From positions 186,001 to 250,000 of the forward strand of contig JADILM010000011.1 in NCBI GenBank assembly GCA_016617785.1: a stretch of 64,000 bases of DNA, read 5' to 3'. Source of the stretch: Sporobolomyces roseus. Lineage: Eukaryota; Basidiomycota; Microbotryomycetes; Sporidiobolales; Sporidiobolaceae. Numbering within the stretch: position 1 is the stretch's first letter; each line of letters opens with the position of its first letter. The translations under genes were made by a program, and so were the position numbers. This document shows positions 44,083-56,249 of the stretch, piece by piece. The notes beneath the pieces are model-generated. The model had not been told where the DNA came from, ran no database searches, and was given only the letters and a program-made list of their open reading frames with translations.

Positions 44083-44291
44083 GTATCAAATCAAGTCGCC
44101 ATGTCAACACACACTCTCTATGGAGATGAAGACCGTTCGAGAAACGTCAAGACAAAGAACAGAGATTCCTCACGTCCGAACAAGAAATAATACGCAAACA
44201 GATCCAAAAACTTCCCAACAGTGATCCGACAAATTCTACAAGCAAGCCCATATCCATATTCATACCTAATGACATCCTTACAATCCCCAGC

Positions 44292-46595
44292 TCAATCAAA
44301 CGGACTCCCCTCGTCCTCCCCTCTTCTACTCTGATTCAACAAGTTTCCCGCACTATTCGTCCTCCTCGCCGGCGGAGGTGGTGGCTGTTTTCTCGGAGTA
44401 GTCGAACCGTTCCTTGCTGGAGGAGGTGGAGGAGGTGGGGCTGGTCTAGGCGAAGAAGAATTGTGAGAAGAGGAAGAGAAAGGTTTCGATGAAGGTTGTA
44501 AACGGGATTTGAAATCATCCTCTTCTGAATCGTTGTCGTCGGTGGAAAACGATCTCGTAGAAGTAGTAGTAGTAGTAGAAGACCTCAATGAATCCTGATC
44601 GATGGATCTCCTCACACCCTCATCATCATCATCAGATCTTCCGTACCGATCTTCATCTTCTTCTTGTTCTTGTTCTTGAAAGACGACATAAGCACTAGGA
44701 AACATTCCTTTCTCTCCCGAGTTCTCATTCCTACCAATCCACCAATCCTTATTGACCTCTTTCTCAACGACGACTAAATCTCCCTTCTCAAACTCCAACT
44801 CGTCCGTATCTCTCACGTTCGGCGAGTACGCCCATCTCGCTCTCACAATTCGAGTACGATGGGTGGTGGTGGAGAAGGTGGATTTGAGCGGTGAGGAAGG
44901 TTGAGTGAAACGACCAGAGGGGGAAGAAGGGGAGGGAGTGGATGATGTGGTCGAAGCTGGCGCAGTTTGAGTACGCTTCAGAGAGGGAGGAACGAAACGA
45001 CGAGAAGAAGAAGTTTTGGAGGGTGAGGCAGTAGTGGTGGTGGTGGAGGAGGAGAAATCTAGTGGTGTGAGAGCAGGCGAAGAGGATGGGGATGGAGCGT
45101 GTTGTTGTTGATCGTCGGAATCCCTTAAACTACCGTAACCGTAAGAAGAGGTAGAAGGTTTCTTTGAGAATGATCCTAAAGTAGGTAACGAAGGAGTTGC
45201 CCATCCTCTTCCCCCACTAGGACTAGCCGTACCACTATTACTCCTCGACCTGTTCCCTTCTTCCTTCTCCAAATTCTCTCCATCTCCATTCTCGTGCTCA
45301 TCTCCATTCGTTTCTCCCGCCGCTGTCGATTTATCTTTCTTCTTCTTCCCCAATGCGAACCGTTCCAACATTGATCCACTCCTAGTACGATTCTTGACTT
45401 CCTTTTCTTTCTCTTTGATCTCCTCAGTTTGAAGTTTCGAGATTGTACTGCTCCTTGATCGTCCAGGTCCGAGGGAAGACAAGATCGAGTTACTGAATGC
45501 TGTAGGAACGTTCTGGGCTGATGACTCGGATAGTGATCGATTCATTCTCGTAGCGGCGAGCGAGGGAGGAGGTTGAAGAGTCGAGGAACGAGAACGAGTG
45601 GCAGATGTAGAATGGGAGACAGAGGCGATAGGGGAGGGAAGTTGGGTTCGGATGGACTGTAGCATGCTTGTATAGTTTGTTGCAAAGTCTGAGCAGCGAG
45701 GGAAGCGAAGAATCAGTCCCAGAAGAAAAAGAGTGATTCGTCTTCTTCGAACACTCACCTAATTGAGCATCAATGACACCTTTCAACGCTTCTACGACAC
45801 TTGCGGTACCCTCTTCCAACTCATCCGCTTTCCTCGTCAATTGCTCACAAGCATCGTTGTACGTCCATTCAGCCTGATCCAATTCATGTTCCAATTCACT
45901 CCTCGTATCTTTCTTTGAATTCCCTTTCTCCAGCTGTTCTCCGACAACACCCCCTACCATCAGCCGAGGTACCTCATGCTAGAGAGCGAATTATCGGAAC
46001 GAACCTTGATCATTACCGCTTCCAATTGACTTCGTTTCTTATCCGCTCTCCTCAATAATTTCTCGAACTCTTTGAAATCCTCCAATTTCTTGTCCAAAGT
46101 GTCCATCAATCCTTCTTGTAACGACTCTGCATAAGCCCTTGTCAAATTACCCAATTCCAAATGAGCCTCTCCTACCAGAGCGAGAGTCGAACCTTTTAAG
46201 TTTCTCGCTCAACTCGAATCAGCTCTCTCCACAACACGCGCTCCTAACACTCTGATAGGCTATGGCTCACGGTATTTGTCTTTTACGTCTCCGTACCCAT
46301 CTAATCCGTCGATCTCTTCTGCACAGTCTGTCATTGTCTCTCCGAACCAAGTTGAACTCTGTTTCTGTTCTCCCTTTCTCAACTCCAATCCCTCTTGCAA
46401 TGGATTACTTCGTGTCTTTGCTACTCCTCTATAGAACGGTGTGAAACTCGCATAGATCTGAGTGATTATTTGTTGATGAGATTCAACGAGGTTCACCCGG
46501 TCGATTGAAATCGGCGGAGGAGTCGGTCGCTCTTCATCTTTAGTCGATCCAAAGGTGGGTAATGCAGCTCCCAAGGACTGCTTCAATCTATTCAT
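44292..46595 (-). CDS. BAR-domain protein with C-terminal SH3 domain
   Basis: Membrane-curvature adaptor for endocytosis or actin patches. The ATG at 46595 begins MNRLKQSLGAALPTF. The BAR coiled coil spans several exons: VNLVESHQQIITQIYASF, MTDCAEEIDGLDGYG, LELGNLTRAYAESLQEGL, DTLDKKLEDFKEFEKLLRRA, ELEHELDQAEWTYNDAC, SVVEALKGVIDAQLG. Then comes a S-, T- and R-rich linker of about 230 residues. The SH3 domain is near the C-terminal third: ARWAYSPNVRDTDELEFEKG, DLVVVEKEVNKDWWIGRNE, GMFPSAYVVF, with the ALYDY position changed to RWAYS, as in other basidiomycete proteins of this type. The tail is proline-rich (RPAPPPPPPPARNG), which could bind SH3 domains itself. There are at least four introns. 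Confidence 0.85.
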
Positions 46596-46886
46596 GAGTG
46601 CGAGTGTTTGAGAGTATGAGGGGAAAAGAAGAGGAAAAGGAGCGAGCGGGCTGCGGGGGGAAACGTTTCCAATCTTTTTCGCAGGAGAGTACAGGTGAGC
46701 AAAACGTTGAGTTGCTCAATCATTCCAGTCCCAGTGCACAAAATGAAAGCTATAAGGAGCTAAGTAAAAAAAGAAAAATAAGAATTTTGAAAGTTGGCGA
46801 ACGATTTTGTTTCGTCCCAATAATCTTTTGCTTTCGCTCCCTTCTCTTCCCGTCTCCTCCGCCCTACCCTCTCTCACTCCCGTCAT
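46596..46886. other. BAR-SH3 promoter and CHO2 3' flank
   Basis: 290 bases; no gene supported. The right part is C/T-rich on the plus strand. Confidence 0.4.
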
Positions 46887-49800
46887 CTATCCATCCCTCC
46901 TATCGCTCTTCCCCTCTCTCCCTTCCCCAGGCCTCTTCAAATATTTCCTAGCCTCCAAAACCCTCCCCACCAATTTACTAGTATTCGCACACCTCATAAC
47001 GACTTCCTTATCCAATTCCACCTCGAAACTTTCTTGAATCGCATAGCTTATATGCGAAGCTTCATCGAGATCGTACAGGATGAAATCATCTGGATCGGAG
47101 AGAGCTATAATTCCAGAGTTGGGCGAGTTGGGTGAGGTGAGAAGAAGATCTTGATCGATTGCTTTTGACTTTTCTTTTGAAGTGGTCGTCGAGAGAGAGG
47201 GAGAAGGAGAAGGAGAGAGGGAAGAGGAGGAGGTGGAGGTGGAGGAAGAGAGGAGGTAACGAGATGAAGCAGGGATGACTTGAGGATCGAGTGCGAGAGT
47301 CTTTGCGACGATTCGAGTAAGGACTTGATGCGCTTGAACAGGCTCATCAGGTTTTTCCGCTTTCTCGACTGTGATCCACCAGCGATTACGAGATCAGTTT
47401 CCTTCGCGAGAAACAGAGAGACAACAGGTCTTGAGTACGCTCAGAGAGAAAACTCACCAAAGATTTCGATAGGACAAGCGCTAGCCATGACACTATGTTT
47501 CCCATCATGATGATACCTCAACTCGTACCTCCCGACTTTCCAAGGTAATTTCTTTCCACAGAACACCAATTTCCCACTCTTGATCCCTTCCTTCTTCTCT
47601 CCACTCTCAACTCCAAGAGGAGAGTGAGGTGTAACATGTTGGTCCCCATCCCACTCTCTATCAAACACACCGACCCATTTCCCTTGACTCGAAACTCTCG
47701 TAACTAATTTAGATTGGTTCGCTCCTAGTCGATAGATTCCTACCCAATCTTTGCGCGAATGGTTCGAGGGAGCAGTCCAGTCGAGAACGATAGATTCACC
47801 GAGATGGTAACGGAGAGCCGGGGCTGAAGAGGTCGAGGCGTGTGGAACGGAGGGAGTGGAGGTCGAGGGTCGGAGAGAGAGAGAGTAGCGTGATGCATCG
47901 TAGGAAGCTAAATCCGTTGCGACTCGACTGTACAAAACCGCTTCACCCTCAGTTCGGAGTGATCAAGAGCTGATAAAAGAGAGAAAGAGATGCGTACGAT
48001 ATAACGAAACGTTCACCAGATTGTTGCAAAAGTAGTTTCGTATCCTCAACATAACCTTTGACAGCAGGACCAGCTGTACAAAAACTCCACAATCCTCAAT
48101 CAGCACTCTACTCGTCCCTTCACAATAAAGAGACGTGGAAAGGAAACCTCACTTTTACCCAAGAATTCTTCCAAAGCTTTCTCAGTTTCCTCCAAAACTT
48201 TCTCGACCGTCCCTTGAACCTCTCTAGATTTCTTGCTGATCTTCTCCTTGACCTCCTCTACAAAGAACCTCCCACCTCCCTTCTTATCCGAGTTGGAGTT
48301 GTCAGGGTTCGAAGTCGAAGAGGTGAAAGATTTCCTTCTCCATTGAGTTTTAGCACTTTCCGTAGCGTTTCGAAGGGTTTTAGTTACTCCCGCATCTTTC
48401 CTCAAAGTGTTTCCATACAATCTCTGCATGTGAGGGCTAACAACTCGACCAGAAGAACAATCCCCATCAGCTCTCTTTCGTGAATATCTCTTTCTAGAGG
48501 GAAAGGGAAGGGGGGAAAACCTCACTTTTCGACGAAAGACAAGAACCACCAATGAGCAACGACCGCGATGAGTGCTTGAACCAAAACGACTTTACTCGCG
48601 GCGATCAAAGTGATACCGAAGAATGCGGCTCCACCCATCGAACGTTCAGGGTTGTTGAGGAATCGATAGATACCCGTGTAATAGAGTTCGTGAGGGTAGG
48701 AAGGGATGAAGAAATCACCTAAAGGTCGTGAGAGATTCCCTACCCAATCAGTACGTGCGAGGGTAGAGAGTGAGAGTGAGATGGAGACTTGCCGTAGAAC
48801 CAACCGAAATTTCCTAGAACTTCGTAAGTTGATTGAGCTGACCAAACGTGAAGACCAATCAAGAGCTGTGAGAATCTCAGCAAAACTATCAGTTCCCGAT
48901 GAAAAGATAGTCTGAAAGATGATGCGACTCACGAGTCCCAAAGTGTATCGAACCAATTCACCTCCAACGGTCCAATCATCGCTCAATCTAAAACATTTCC
49001 AAGCGAGTGCGAGGAACGACCCTGAACACAACACAGAAAGAACAGAACCTCATCATGAGCACTCGAAAATCATCACTTTGACTCCCTCCTTTCCTCTTCC
49101 CCCTCCCCTCGATTCAAGAGAAAAGTGAATGAACTCACCATAAGTCAAACACAAACTCGCATTATAAACACCTTTCCAATTCTCCCAAGCCTCTTTGACA
49201 GCGCCTCCTTCATCCTCGTACCAATAACATTTGATCCAATGTCTCACGACCCAATTCTCCCTACTCTGTTTCCTCAAACACATTCCCAAAACTACCGTAT
49301 GAAACAATCTCCAAGCCAAGGCATTCACGAATAGGAGTACGATTTGAGTTGAGCGAGAGAGGGGGGGTAGGAGTGAGGGAACGAGCGAGTAGAATAAGAC
49401 GAGGAGGAATAATAAATCCCTTGCACTAGTTTCCGAAAGGAGGAGGGAGGGAGGGTTAGTGAGGACAAAAGAAAGGGGAGAAGGAGGACAGAGGACTCAA
49501 CCGGAATGGATCGAAATTTTTAAAGATTAATAAATCTTTTCGAAACCATGTATTGTCCAAGTCGTGTCTAGTAGTGAGCGTAACCTTGTCCTTGTTGTTC
49601 TTGTTCTTGTTGTTGTATCCATTACTGTTGATAGAAGTCGAGGATCTCGAATGAGATTGTAACATTGAATCGTAAGAACTCGTCGAAAAAGTTCTCTGTC
49701 TCGTCCTAGTAGTTGTTCGAGTTTGTTTCTTCTTCTCGTTCGAGTCTCGATGTTCTTCAAATTGATCGTCCTCTTCAGTTTCCGTTTCCACCTCGACCTC

Positions 49801-51225
49801 AGTCTCTCCATCATCTCCATCACTCGTCAATGCCGGTGTCTCTCCCTCCCCTTCCCCTTCCTCCTCTTTCTGAAGAACTAAAGGTACCCTAGCAGCCAAA
49901 GGTTTCCTACCACCCCCATAAACTCGTTCAATATGACCCTCTTCAAAGTACCTCAAGAACCCAAATTGCATAGCGTGAGCGGCGAGACTGACGAACAAGA
50001 CGGCAGGAGAAAACGTCAAGAGTGACATGGCGTAATAACCTGCGTATCCTACTGAATACATTGGATGAGGGGCGAGCTACAATTTGAAATGGTCAGCTGG
50101 GAGGGAGTGAGAAGGGAGGGAAAGAGAGGTACTTCAAATACTCCATCGAATACTAAATTTTGAAGAGAAAGAAAGAATGCATCTCCCCAATACCACCTAT
50201 ATTCACTCAAACCATCCTTATCAGCCCTGTTTTCCCTTCCCCGAGTACTCGAGAAAGAAAGAAAAAAAGTGAAAAAGAAAAACATACGCATAGTCCTTGA
50301 CGATTTTGTGAGCGTCTACTTTAACCCATAGATTGAACAATAACATTAATACTCCACCGATCCAACGAAGGGCATGGAACGTGAGCGAGTGAGAGGGTGG
50401 ACCGGGGAATGTGAGGTAGGTGAGGGTGAACAAGAGGTAAGAGAGGAAATCGTTCAAGAGGATTACATCTACTGAATGACGGAATAAGATCCAGACCTGG
50501 AGGATCGTGTGAAGGGAATAGGGGAGGTTAGCGGGTACCGTTATGGAGAGATGAGAGATGAAAGGGAGGAGAAGGGGGGAGAGAGAGAGAGAGGCTTACG
50601 TTGAATTCGAGTGGAACTGCCTGTGGAAGCGAGGTAAGTATCTCTGTCATCAGTACCTGTCCCTTGCCCAGTTAGATGAGAACCAACTCACCTTTGTATC
50701 ATAACCCTTTCCCATTTTCATTTCGAGTTCCTTCTCTGCCCAAGTCGTCCCCTCTACTCCTCGTTTCTCCTCATTGAACAACCCATATTCCTTGGCTTTC
50801 TTGACGATCCACCTCTCTTTACTCTGTCTAGTCAAAACCCATCCTAATCCGACATTGTACGCTACCCTCCACACGGCAAAACTCATACCAAACACCCACC
50901 TAGCTTTGTCCTTTCCCATTACCAAGAATAATAGGATTTGAGTACTGAGAGTAAAGAGAGTGAGGAGGTCGATATTGGATTTAGGAGAGAAAGGGTTCAA
51001 TAAAGAATGGAGGAAAGACGTGGTTTTTGGAATGGCAAAGATTTGACCTGAAGGAGTCTTGCCGTATGATACCGAGGGATCATCTTGTTGAGTTGTTGAA
51101 GAGGGGAGAGGGAGAGGGAGAGGGGTGGACGTGGTTTGATCGGGTCGAGTGAGAGACTCTTTCGAAGAGTGGTTGCGCTGTCTGAGTCCTGAGGGGAGTT
51201 GATCTAGGGGTGGGAGAGTACCCAT
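46887..51225 (-). CDS. CHO2: Phosphatidylethanolamine N-methyltransferase
   Basis: Integral ER enzyme that makes the first methylation of phosphatidylethanolamine toward phosphatidylcholine, with S-adenosylmethionine as donor. ATG at 51225 ([18 protein letters not shown]); more than ten exons. Fungal Cho2 architecture in order: N-terminal transmembrane region ([19 protein letters not shown]), first methyltransferase half ([55 protein letters not shown]), a long charged loop with poly-N/K, second half ([67 protein letters not shown]), and the C-terminal Cho2 beta domain ([37 protein letters not shown]). The stop is at 46887 after RRDG. It lies back-to-back with the prefoldin gene, 116 bases apart. 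Confidence 0.95.
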
Positions 51226-51341
51226 GATGGATCCGAGCAAGTCTTGTCAATTGAGAGTGACAAGGACAAGCGAGAGAGATGAAAATGAAATCACTCTTCA
51301 ACTTCTTCCTCACTACCACCTTACCAAGAGCACATTCAAAC
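51226..51341. promoter_or_regulatory. Divergent promoter, CHO2 / prefoldin 3
   Basis: Only 116 bases separate the two start codons, the tightest head-to-head pair in the window. TCTTGTCAATTGAGAGTGAC near the CHO2 side contains a CAATTG E-box-like palindrome; CHO2 in yeasts is induced through inositol/choline E-box elements (CATGTG type), so the match is only suggestive. Confidence 0.5.
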
Positions 51342-52307
51342 ATGACTTCAACAGTAATCTCGACAGAAACGAATCCCAGAGGAATCCCAAAAGCAGTTTT
51401 CATCGTTCGTTATCTCTCTATCTCTCTGTGTCCATCTCCCCCATCTCCCTTCCTCTCTCTAACCCCACTGTTTCTGAGGATATCTTGATAGGAATCAGTA
51501 CCTACATTCCTAGGTGGTCCAGAAGGTGATGCAGAACTCGGTTTAAAATCATTAGAAGAATCTCTCGCGTTCGTTCCTTCTTCCCTCTCTCTTCCCTTTC
51601 CCTTTCTCCCTCAAGCTGATCTCGTATGGGTGTGAGAGAGAGATATAGAAAGTATAGATTCATGGAATCTACGTCATTACAACGTCGTGCAGGATTGGAA
51701 GAGAAATGTCCAGAATTGAAAAGAACGATCGAAATGATTAAACTACTCATTCGAAAAAAGGTATATTACTTCTTCCTTATCTTCCCTTTCTAGAAACTGA
51801 GTTCGAGCTGATGTGAAAGGAGTGTAATGGAGAGAGTAGGAAGAAGGGGAGAAATTTGAAACTACTTTCGAATTGAGTGATACATTGTACGCGAAAGGAG
51901 AAGTTGAACAAGTCGAAGAAGTTTACATTTGGTTAGGTGTACGTTTTTCCACTTCTCTCACTCTCATACATGACTCGAGCGATAAGAGAAGAGAAAAGCT
52001 AAATCCTGATCGAATTCCATTCCCTCACTATTGACAGGCATCAACAATGTTATCCTATCCCCTCCCCTCCGCCCTCTCTCTCCTATCCCAAAAACTCTCG
52101 ACTGCCGAACAGTCCTTGAGGAACGTGAAACAAGATTTGGTTTGGTTGAGGGATCAAATCACTGTGAGCGAAGTCAATGTCGCGAGGGTTTATAATTGGG
52201 ACGTGGCGAGACGGAGGGAGAGGAGAGAGAGGGAGAGGGAGAGGGGTCGAGAGGGAGAGGAGGAGGGAGAGGAGGAGGGAGAGGAGGAAGAGGCGAGAGG
52301 CGATTGA
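51342..52307 (+). CDS. PAC10: Prefoldin subunit 3
   Basis: Alpha-type subunit of the prefoldin hexamer, which hands unfolded actin and tubulin to the CCT chaperonin. Five exons (51342-51404, 51492-51568, 51637-51760, 51840-51938, 52038-52307) give 210 residues. Conserved: TNPRGIPKAVFI, PTFLGGPEGDAELGLKSLEE, RYRKYRFMES, CPELKRTIEMIKLLI, TTFELSDTLYAKGEVE, VYIWLGASTMLSYPL, LRDQITVSEVNVARVYNWDV. After that last motif, where most orthologs stop within 15 residues, a tail of about 35 residues made almost only of R, E and G follows. Two introns begin with GTTCG, an uncommon donor, but both joins restore the family sequence precisely. Confidence 0.93.
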
Positions 52308-52509
52308 AACGAGAAGTGGGGAATCGAGCGGGATCAGTAAGGGATCTGGAGCGAGGGGATCTGGGAGAAACTCGAGAGCAGGATCGCGGGGGAAGCGAAG
52401 AAGGGTATTCCGAGAGGCTTGGGATCAGAGGAGTCGAAAGAGGCAGAGCAGACTCGAGTGGATACCGGCGCTTTATTCCAATCTAAAGCTTGAACGGAAT
52501 AGGCTACAG
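52308..52509. other. Tail-to-tail gap, prefoldin 3 and DCN1
   Basis: 202 bases between stop codons; no gene. Confidence 0.4.
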
Positions 52510-53818
52510 TCAGGACTGCAATCGCCGACGTGCACTTCCTACAAAATCGTCGATCAGGGATGGCCACGCAGCTATTAAGCGAGAGTGGAAGATGATCGTC
52601 AAGGAGTGCAGCATGATAGAGGGAACCAGCGATGCTCGTACCTTCTTCGTCGTACTGTTCGAAATTTGGGTCGATCGTTCGAGTGAATTCGAGGAACTGT
52701 CGGAGAGAAAGGGCTCGCTCAGGCAACGGTATGCGATGAGATGGAGGAACAATAGTGAGACTTACTAGGTTCCACGTGTCTTTCGATACGACTTTGCTAC
52801 CATTCTCGATCAGGAAATCCAACCACCAACCGAGACGATCTTTCGGGAACGTCGAAGCTGGATCTAACGGGACCAATAAATTCCAGAGTTCTTGAGCGAT
52901 TTCGAAAGCTACAATACCAATGTAGTTCATTCAGCTAGAGGTAACAGCCGAACAGAGAAAGCTGGAAAGAGGTTCGTACGCATGCTTTTTTGTCCTTCCT
53001 CCTTCGCGTAATCGAAGGTATAATTGTAAACCTCTCGGAATGAATCGGGTTGAGTCAACTTTTGTCGTAGCGTATCGATGTACTCCCGTTGTTGTTCGAC
53101 CGAGTCACGTCTAAAACGAATCCGATTCGAAGGGTGAGCATCGGAATCCACAAAGGTAAAGAAGAGTTCAAGGGGGATCATGAACATACTGCACGTTCAT
53201 CCACGCTTCGACCCAATTCTTCCGATTGAATCGTCCCATCGTAGGTGCTTTCGTGAAGCAAGCGAGAGCCAACATTTCGGCTTGCTCAGGATTGACTTTG
53301 ATGTCTTCGCAATACCGCATCGTTCCCTCTAATCCGATCTCCTCGCCGTTGGTACTATCTACTCGAGTTCCTACCATCTTCAGCCCAATTCGAGATCAGG
53401 AGGAGGATGAGATTTCCCTCACCGCAATAATTCTTCCAGAGAGTTTCGAGATTCTTCGCCGATGCTGCGTTCGTGTTCTGAGATGGTGTAGATGATCTAG
53501 GGTCGTTGTAGTAAGCATCGAGAGCAGCTTCTAACCGCCAGGAGGTCGCTTTGAGGTAACGAGTAGCATCCGTCGATCTGTTCCCAAAAAAAGGCGGAGG
53601 GGACTCCTGAGCCACTTTCAACTTGAAGCAGAAGTGAAGAGGATGGCTTACGATGCACCAGTGATTCCAATAAAATCCCGAGCTCTCGCTTCACGAGTAG
53701 ACTTGCTGACAGAACTCTAGAGGGAGTTCAAGATCAAGGGGAAACGAGTTCAATACGTCAGCTCGCATTCGCATTTGAACGGCACAAGGAACGTTGTACT
53801 GTTTAGTAGACTCACCAT
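52510..53818 (-). CDS. DCN1: Defective-in-cullin-neddylation protein (NEDD8 E3)
   Basis: Scaffold-type E3 that helps Ubc12 attach NEDD8 (Rub1) to cullins and so activates SCF ligases. Eight exons (53818-53816, 53716-53652, 53577-53423, 53358-53190, 53110-52980, 52908-52766, 52696-52642, 52571-52510) join exactly to 260 residues. The first coding exon is just the ATG; the intron starts right after it. UBA-like domain: STREARARDFIGITGAS, then YLKATSWRLEAALDAYYNDP. PONY (DCUN1) domain: EIGLEGTMRYCEDIKVNP, NYTFDYAKEEGQKSM, FEIAQELWNLLVPLDP, VSKDTWNL, then DPNFEQYDEEGAWPSLIDDF, with the DEEGAWP cullin-binding pocket intact. It ends SARRRLQS. It lies in the same window as an expanded F-box family; a functional link through SCF is possible, but the location is probably chance. 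Confidence 0.95.
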
Positions 53819-54021
53819 AGATCGTTGCTCAAGCGATAGAACGTGATAATGAAGCGAAATTGAATGAGCGAACAACCTTTCAACTTGCTCTCCTCACAAA
53901 TCCGCAATTTCGCAAAGGCATTTGAGTCCAACTTTGCAAAAGATCTCACGAGACTCCCAGCATGGGGACATACATTGGGAAAGTAAGCTATCGATTGCGT
54001 CGTTCGCTACACTCGTTATGA
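53819..54021. other. DCN1 promoter and LCL3 3' flank
   Basis: About 200 bases; no gene supported. Confidence 0.4.
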
Positions 54022-55200
54022 CTACCCATTACTTTCTTCCCTCGCAGTTCGCTTTTTGTAATCTGCTGGACTCTCATACGATCTCAAAGACCACATACCC
54101 AGCTTCTTCGCTCTACTCCGTCGTCCCGAATGTGTCAGCGAACTATCGGTGAGGCCCATAATGAGCGAAGACCGTGGACAGACCTGGCTTTCGCTTCCAG
54201 TTCTTCGAATTTTGACAATTGACCGGCATGTACAGCACCTGCTTGACGGTATACGGTAGCGACTGACGACCATGGTTTGATAGAGCACATCAAAATATGT
54301 GAGAAAGGTAGCGAGGGAGAGAACGAGTTGGAGAAACGCACGACCTGCTTTCAAGAGTACCTCCGATACATTCTGTCGTCGATAGAAAGGGAACGATCGC
54401 ACGTAGGCCATTCCAACAACCCGACTATATCGATCTTTCTGATGTAACTCGACCATCACAGCTTTGCCCAATAAGGTTGTGGTCAACCTACCATCGACGT
54501 GAAAAAAAAAAAAAAAAAGAATTCAGTATTGGAAGAGACAAACGAAGAATGTGCCATACAGGTCGAGTGCCTCGCTCGAGAAAGGTTGAGCCGGTTTACC
54601 GAAGTGTGCGAGCTATCGAGCTCGACGAGGGATCAGTCTTTGTTACATGAAGAACGAGATACAGTTGAATTTTGGAGATCTTACTTCAGGAGCATCTACT
54701 CCTGCGAGTCGAACGTGTATCGTCTCCCCCTTGAGGTCTGTCAGATACTCATTGTTAATCAGCAAAGCCTGATGATCGGGAAGAGTAACGGAAACGTACC
54801 AGCGCGAGAAGACGGAACAGTTGCGAAACGTCGCAAGATTGGTCTATGCCACAAACGAAAGTTGTCTGCATCGCCAACGCTGAATGAGCCAGTCAGGTGG
54901 ACAAACAGTGTCATCCATCGCAGCTCGAGGAGTCAAGACAGGTTGTGCTCACCTCGTAACGACTCCTCGAAGTTTCCGAGGAACGAAATCTGACCGCCTC
55001 AAGTCGTCTACTGTTCGTATTCTTCGACCAAACCTCATCCAGCCAAAGTAAGCCGATGTAATGATCAAGCTAGTTGATGCACCAACGAACAAAGGGTTTG
55101 TCGGACTCCAGAGGGAAAGAGAGGTCAAGAATGAGGGAGGTTTCTCGACTTTTCCGTCTAGTTCTGTTGAGGGCGGTGAATTCAGATTATCACGAAGCAT
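54022..55200 (-). CDS. LCL3: Membrane-anchored staphylococcal-nuclease-like endonuclease
   Basis: Fungal Lcl3 family: a thermonuclease domain tethered by one N-terminal helix, reported at mitochondria in yeast. ATG at 55200. Membrane segment PLFVGASTSLIITSAYFGW (about residues 35-55), then FGRRIRTVDDLRRSDFVPRK, GVVT, SVGDADNFRLWHRPI, DLKGETIHVRLAGVDAPE (catalytic SNase core), LGKAVMVELHQKDRYSRVVG, SFPFYRRQNVSEVLLKAG, and QLSKFEELEAKA. The last intron starts at GTCTGTCC and its acceptor GTAG restores the usual ending KKLGMWSLRSYESPADYKKR. At least six short exons. One intron contains a 17-base T-tract (plus-strand A at 54502-54518) as pyrimidine tract. Confidence 0.9.
54502..54518. repeat. A-homopolymer (T-tract of an LCL3 intron)
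   Basis: 17 consecutive A on the plus strand, in an intron of LCL3. It is the longest homopolymer in the window and a likely site of length error or strain variation. Confidence 0.85.
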
Positions 55201-55455
55201 AACTGATCGAGTTGACTAGTGGATAGAGGGTCAAACAGGAGGTAGAGGAGGAGGGAGGAAGAGCGAAAGGAATTTCTCATGTTTCCCCTCACCATTCACT
55301 CCAAATCCGGCCAAGAACTTCCTGGACATACAACAGGGTAGCTCATTAAACCCGCGACAAGCTCAGATACACTCCAAGGTTCGCGATTGTGCGAGATCCG
55401 ACTCGTCAATTCCTCATCTTTCTTGGTCACCTCTACTCCTCCCTCTGCGCCCCTG
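55201..55455. promoter_or_regulatory. Divergent promoter, LCL3 / SRP9
   Basis: 255 bases between opposing start codons; no gene. No clear TATA element. Confidence 0.45.
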
Positions 55456-56018
55456 ATGTACTACACGAACTGGGATAAATTCGTTGGAGCTTGTGCTACA
55501 CTTTGCGATCAGGCAGTGACCCAGGTAAATAATGTTCTCTCCTCTCCTCTTTCTTCTCACTGACTCTTGCTGATCCGTTACTACTTGAGCAGCCTCGGTA
55601 TTGTTTGCGGTGGCGTCACGAACAGAGCTTACTGGTGATCAAAGTGACGGATGACACTCAAGTTGGTCAAGTCTCGCTCATTACGATTCAGGATTCAGAA
55701 AGTATTCTCCTGTACCCCTTACTCACGCTGCTTTGTTCCATTGTTTGACAGTGTATTAAGTTCAAAACTCGCTCGACCGTCTTCCTGAACCGCTTCGATG
55801 CTTTCAATCGCGCGTTGATGGCTCGTTTCCAGAATCGAAATCGTCTCAACTCCAGCAAATCACCTCTGACTGGACCTACAACCGCCGATGTCAGCGCGAC
55901 AACTACCGCAAGTGGATCGTCACAACAAGTCGCAGAGGGAGAGCAGGCTAAAGAAGGGCTCGAAGAAGCGAAGGGCAAGGGGAAGAAGAAGAAGTCGAAG
56001 AAAAAGTCGAAAAATTGA
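55456..56018 (+). CDS. SRP9: Signal recognition particle subunit SRP9 (Srp9-21)
   Basis: Partner of SRP14 in the Alu domain of SRP, which slows translation during targeting to the ER. Three exons (55456-55524, 55593-55661, 55752-56018) give 134 residues. Family match: MYYTNWDKFVGACATL at the start, YCLRWRHEQSLLVIKVTDDT, then CIKFKTRSTVFLNRFDAFNR. The fold is complete by about residue 75; the rest is A-, E-, G- and K-rich and ends in a lysine cluster (KGKGKKKKSKKKSKN), as in other fungal Srp21-type proteins. The second intron has donor GTTGGT. It lies head-to-head with LCL3. Confidence 0.88.
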
Positions 56019-56249
56019 ATCGTTGATTATTATTGCCTAGCTCTCTTCATATCACCTTGCAATGAGTTCATCGTTATCTTGCGCACAGGAATCGACTGCT
56101 GGAGAGAGAGAGCTCCCCTGATTATTTTTTTTCGTTCTTCTTCAACCTTTCCTCTTCCTCCTCTTCTTCCTTCCTTCCATTCTACGACAATACCACTCAG
56201 AGCTTCAGCAGAAGTAGAAGAAGATCAGACGACAGCATTCAACGTAATC

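Noticed and set aside
52510..53818. A functional operon-like link between DCN1 and the F-box cluster
   Set aside because: DCN1 acts on all cullins and lies in a block of unrelated housekeeping genes; proximity of about 10 kb is not evidence for a link.
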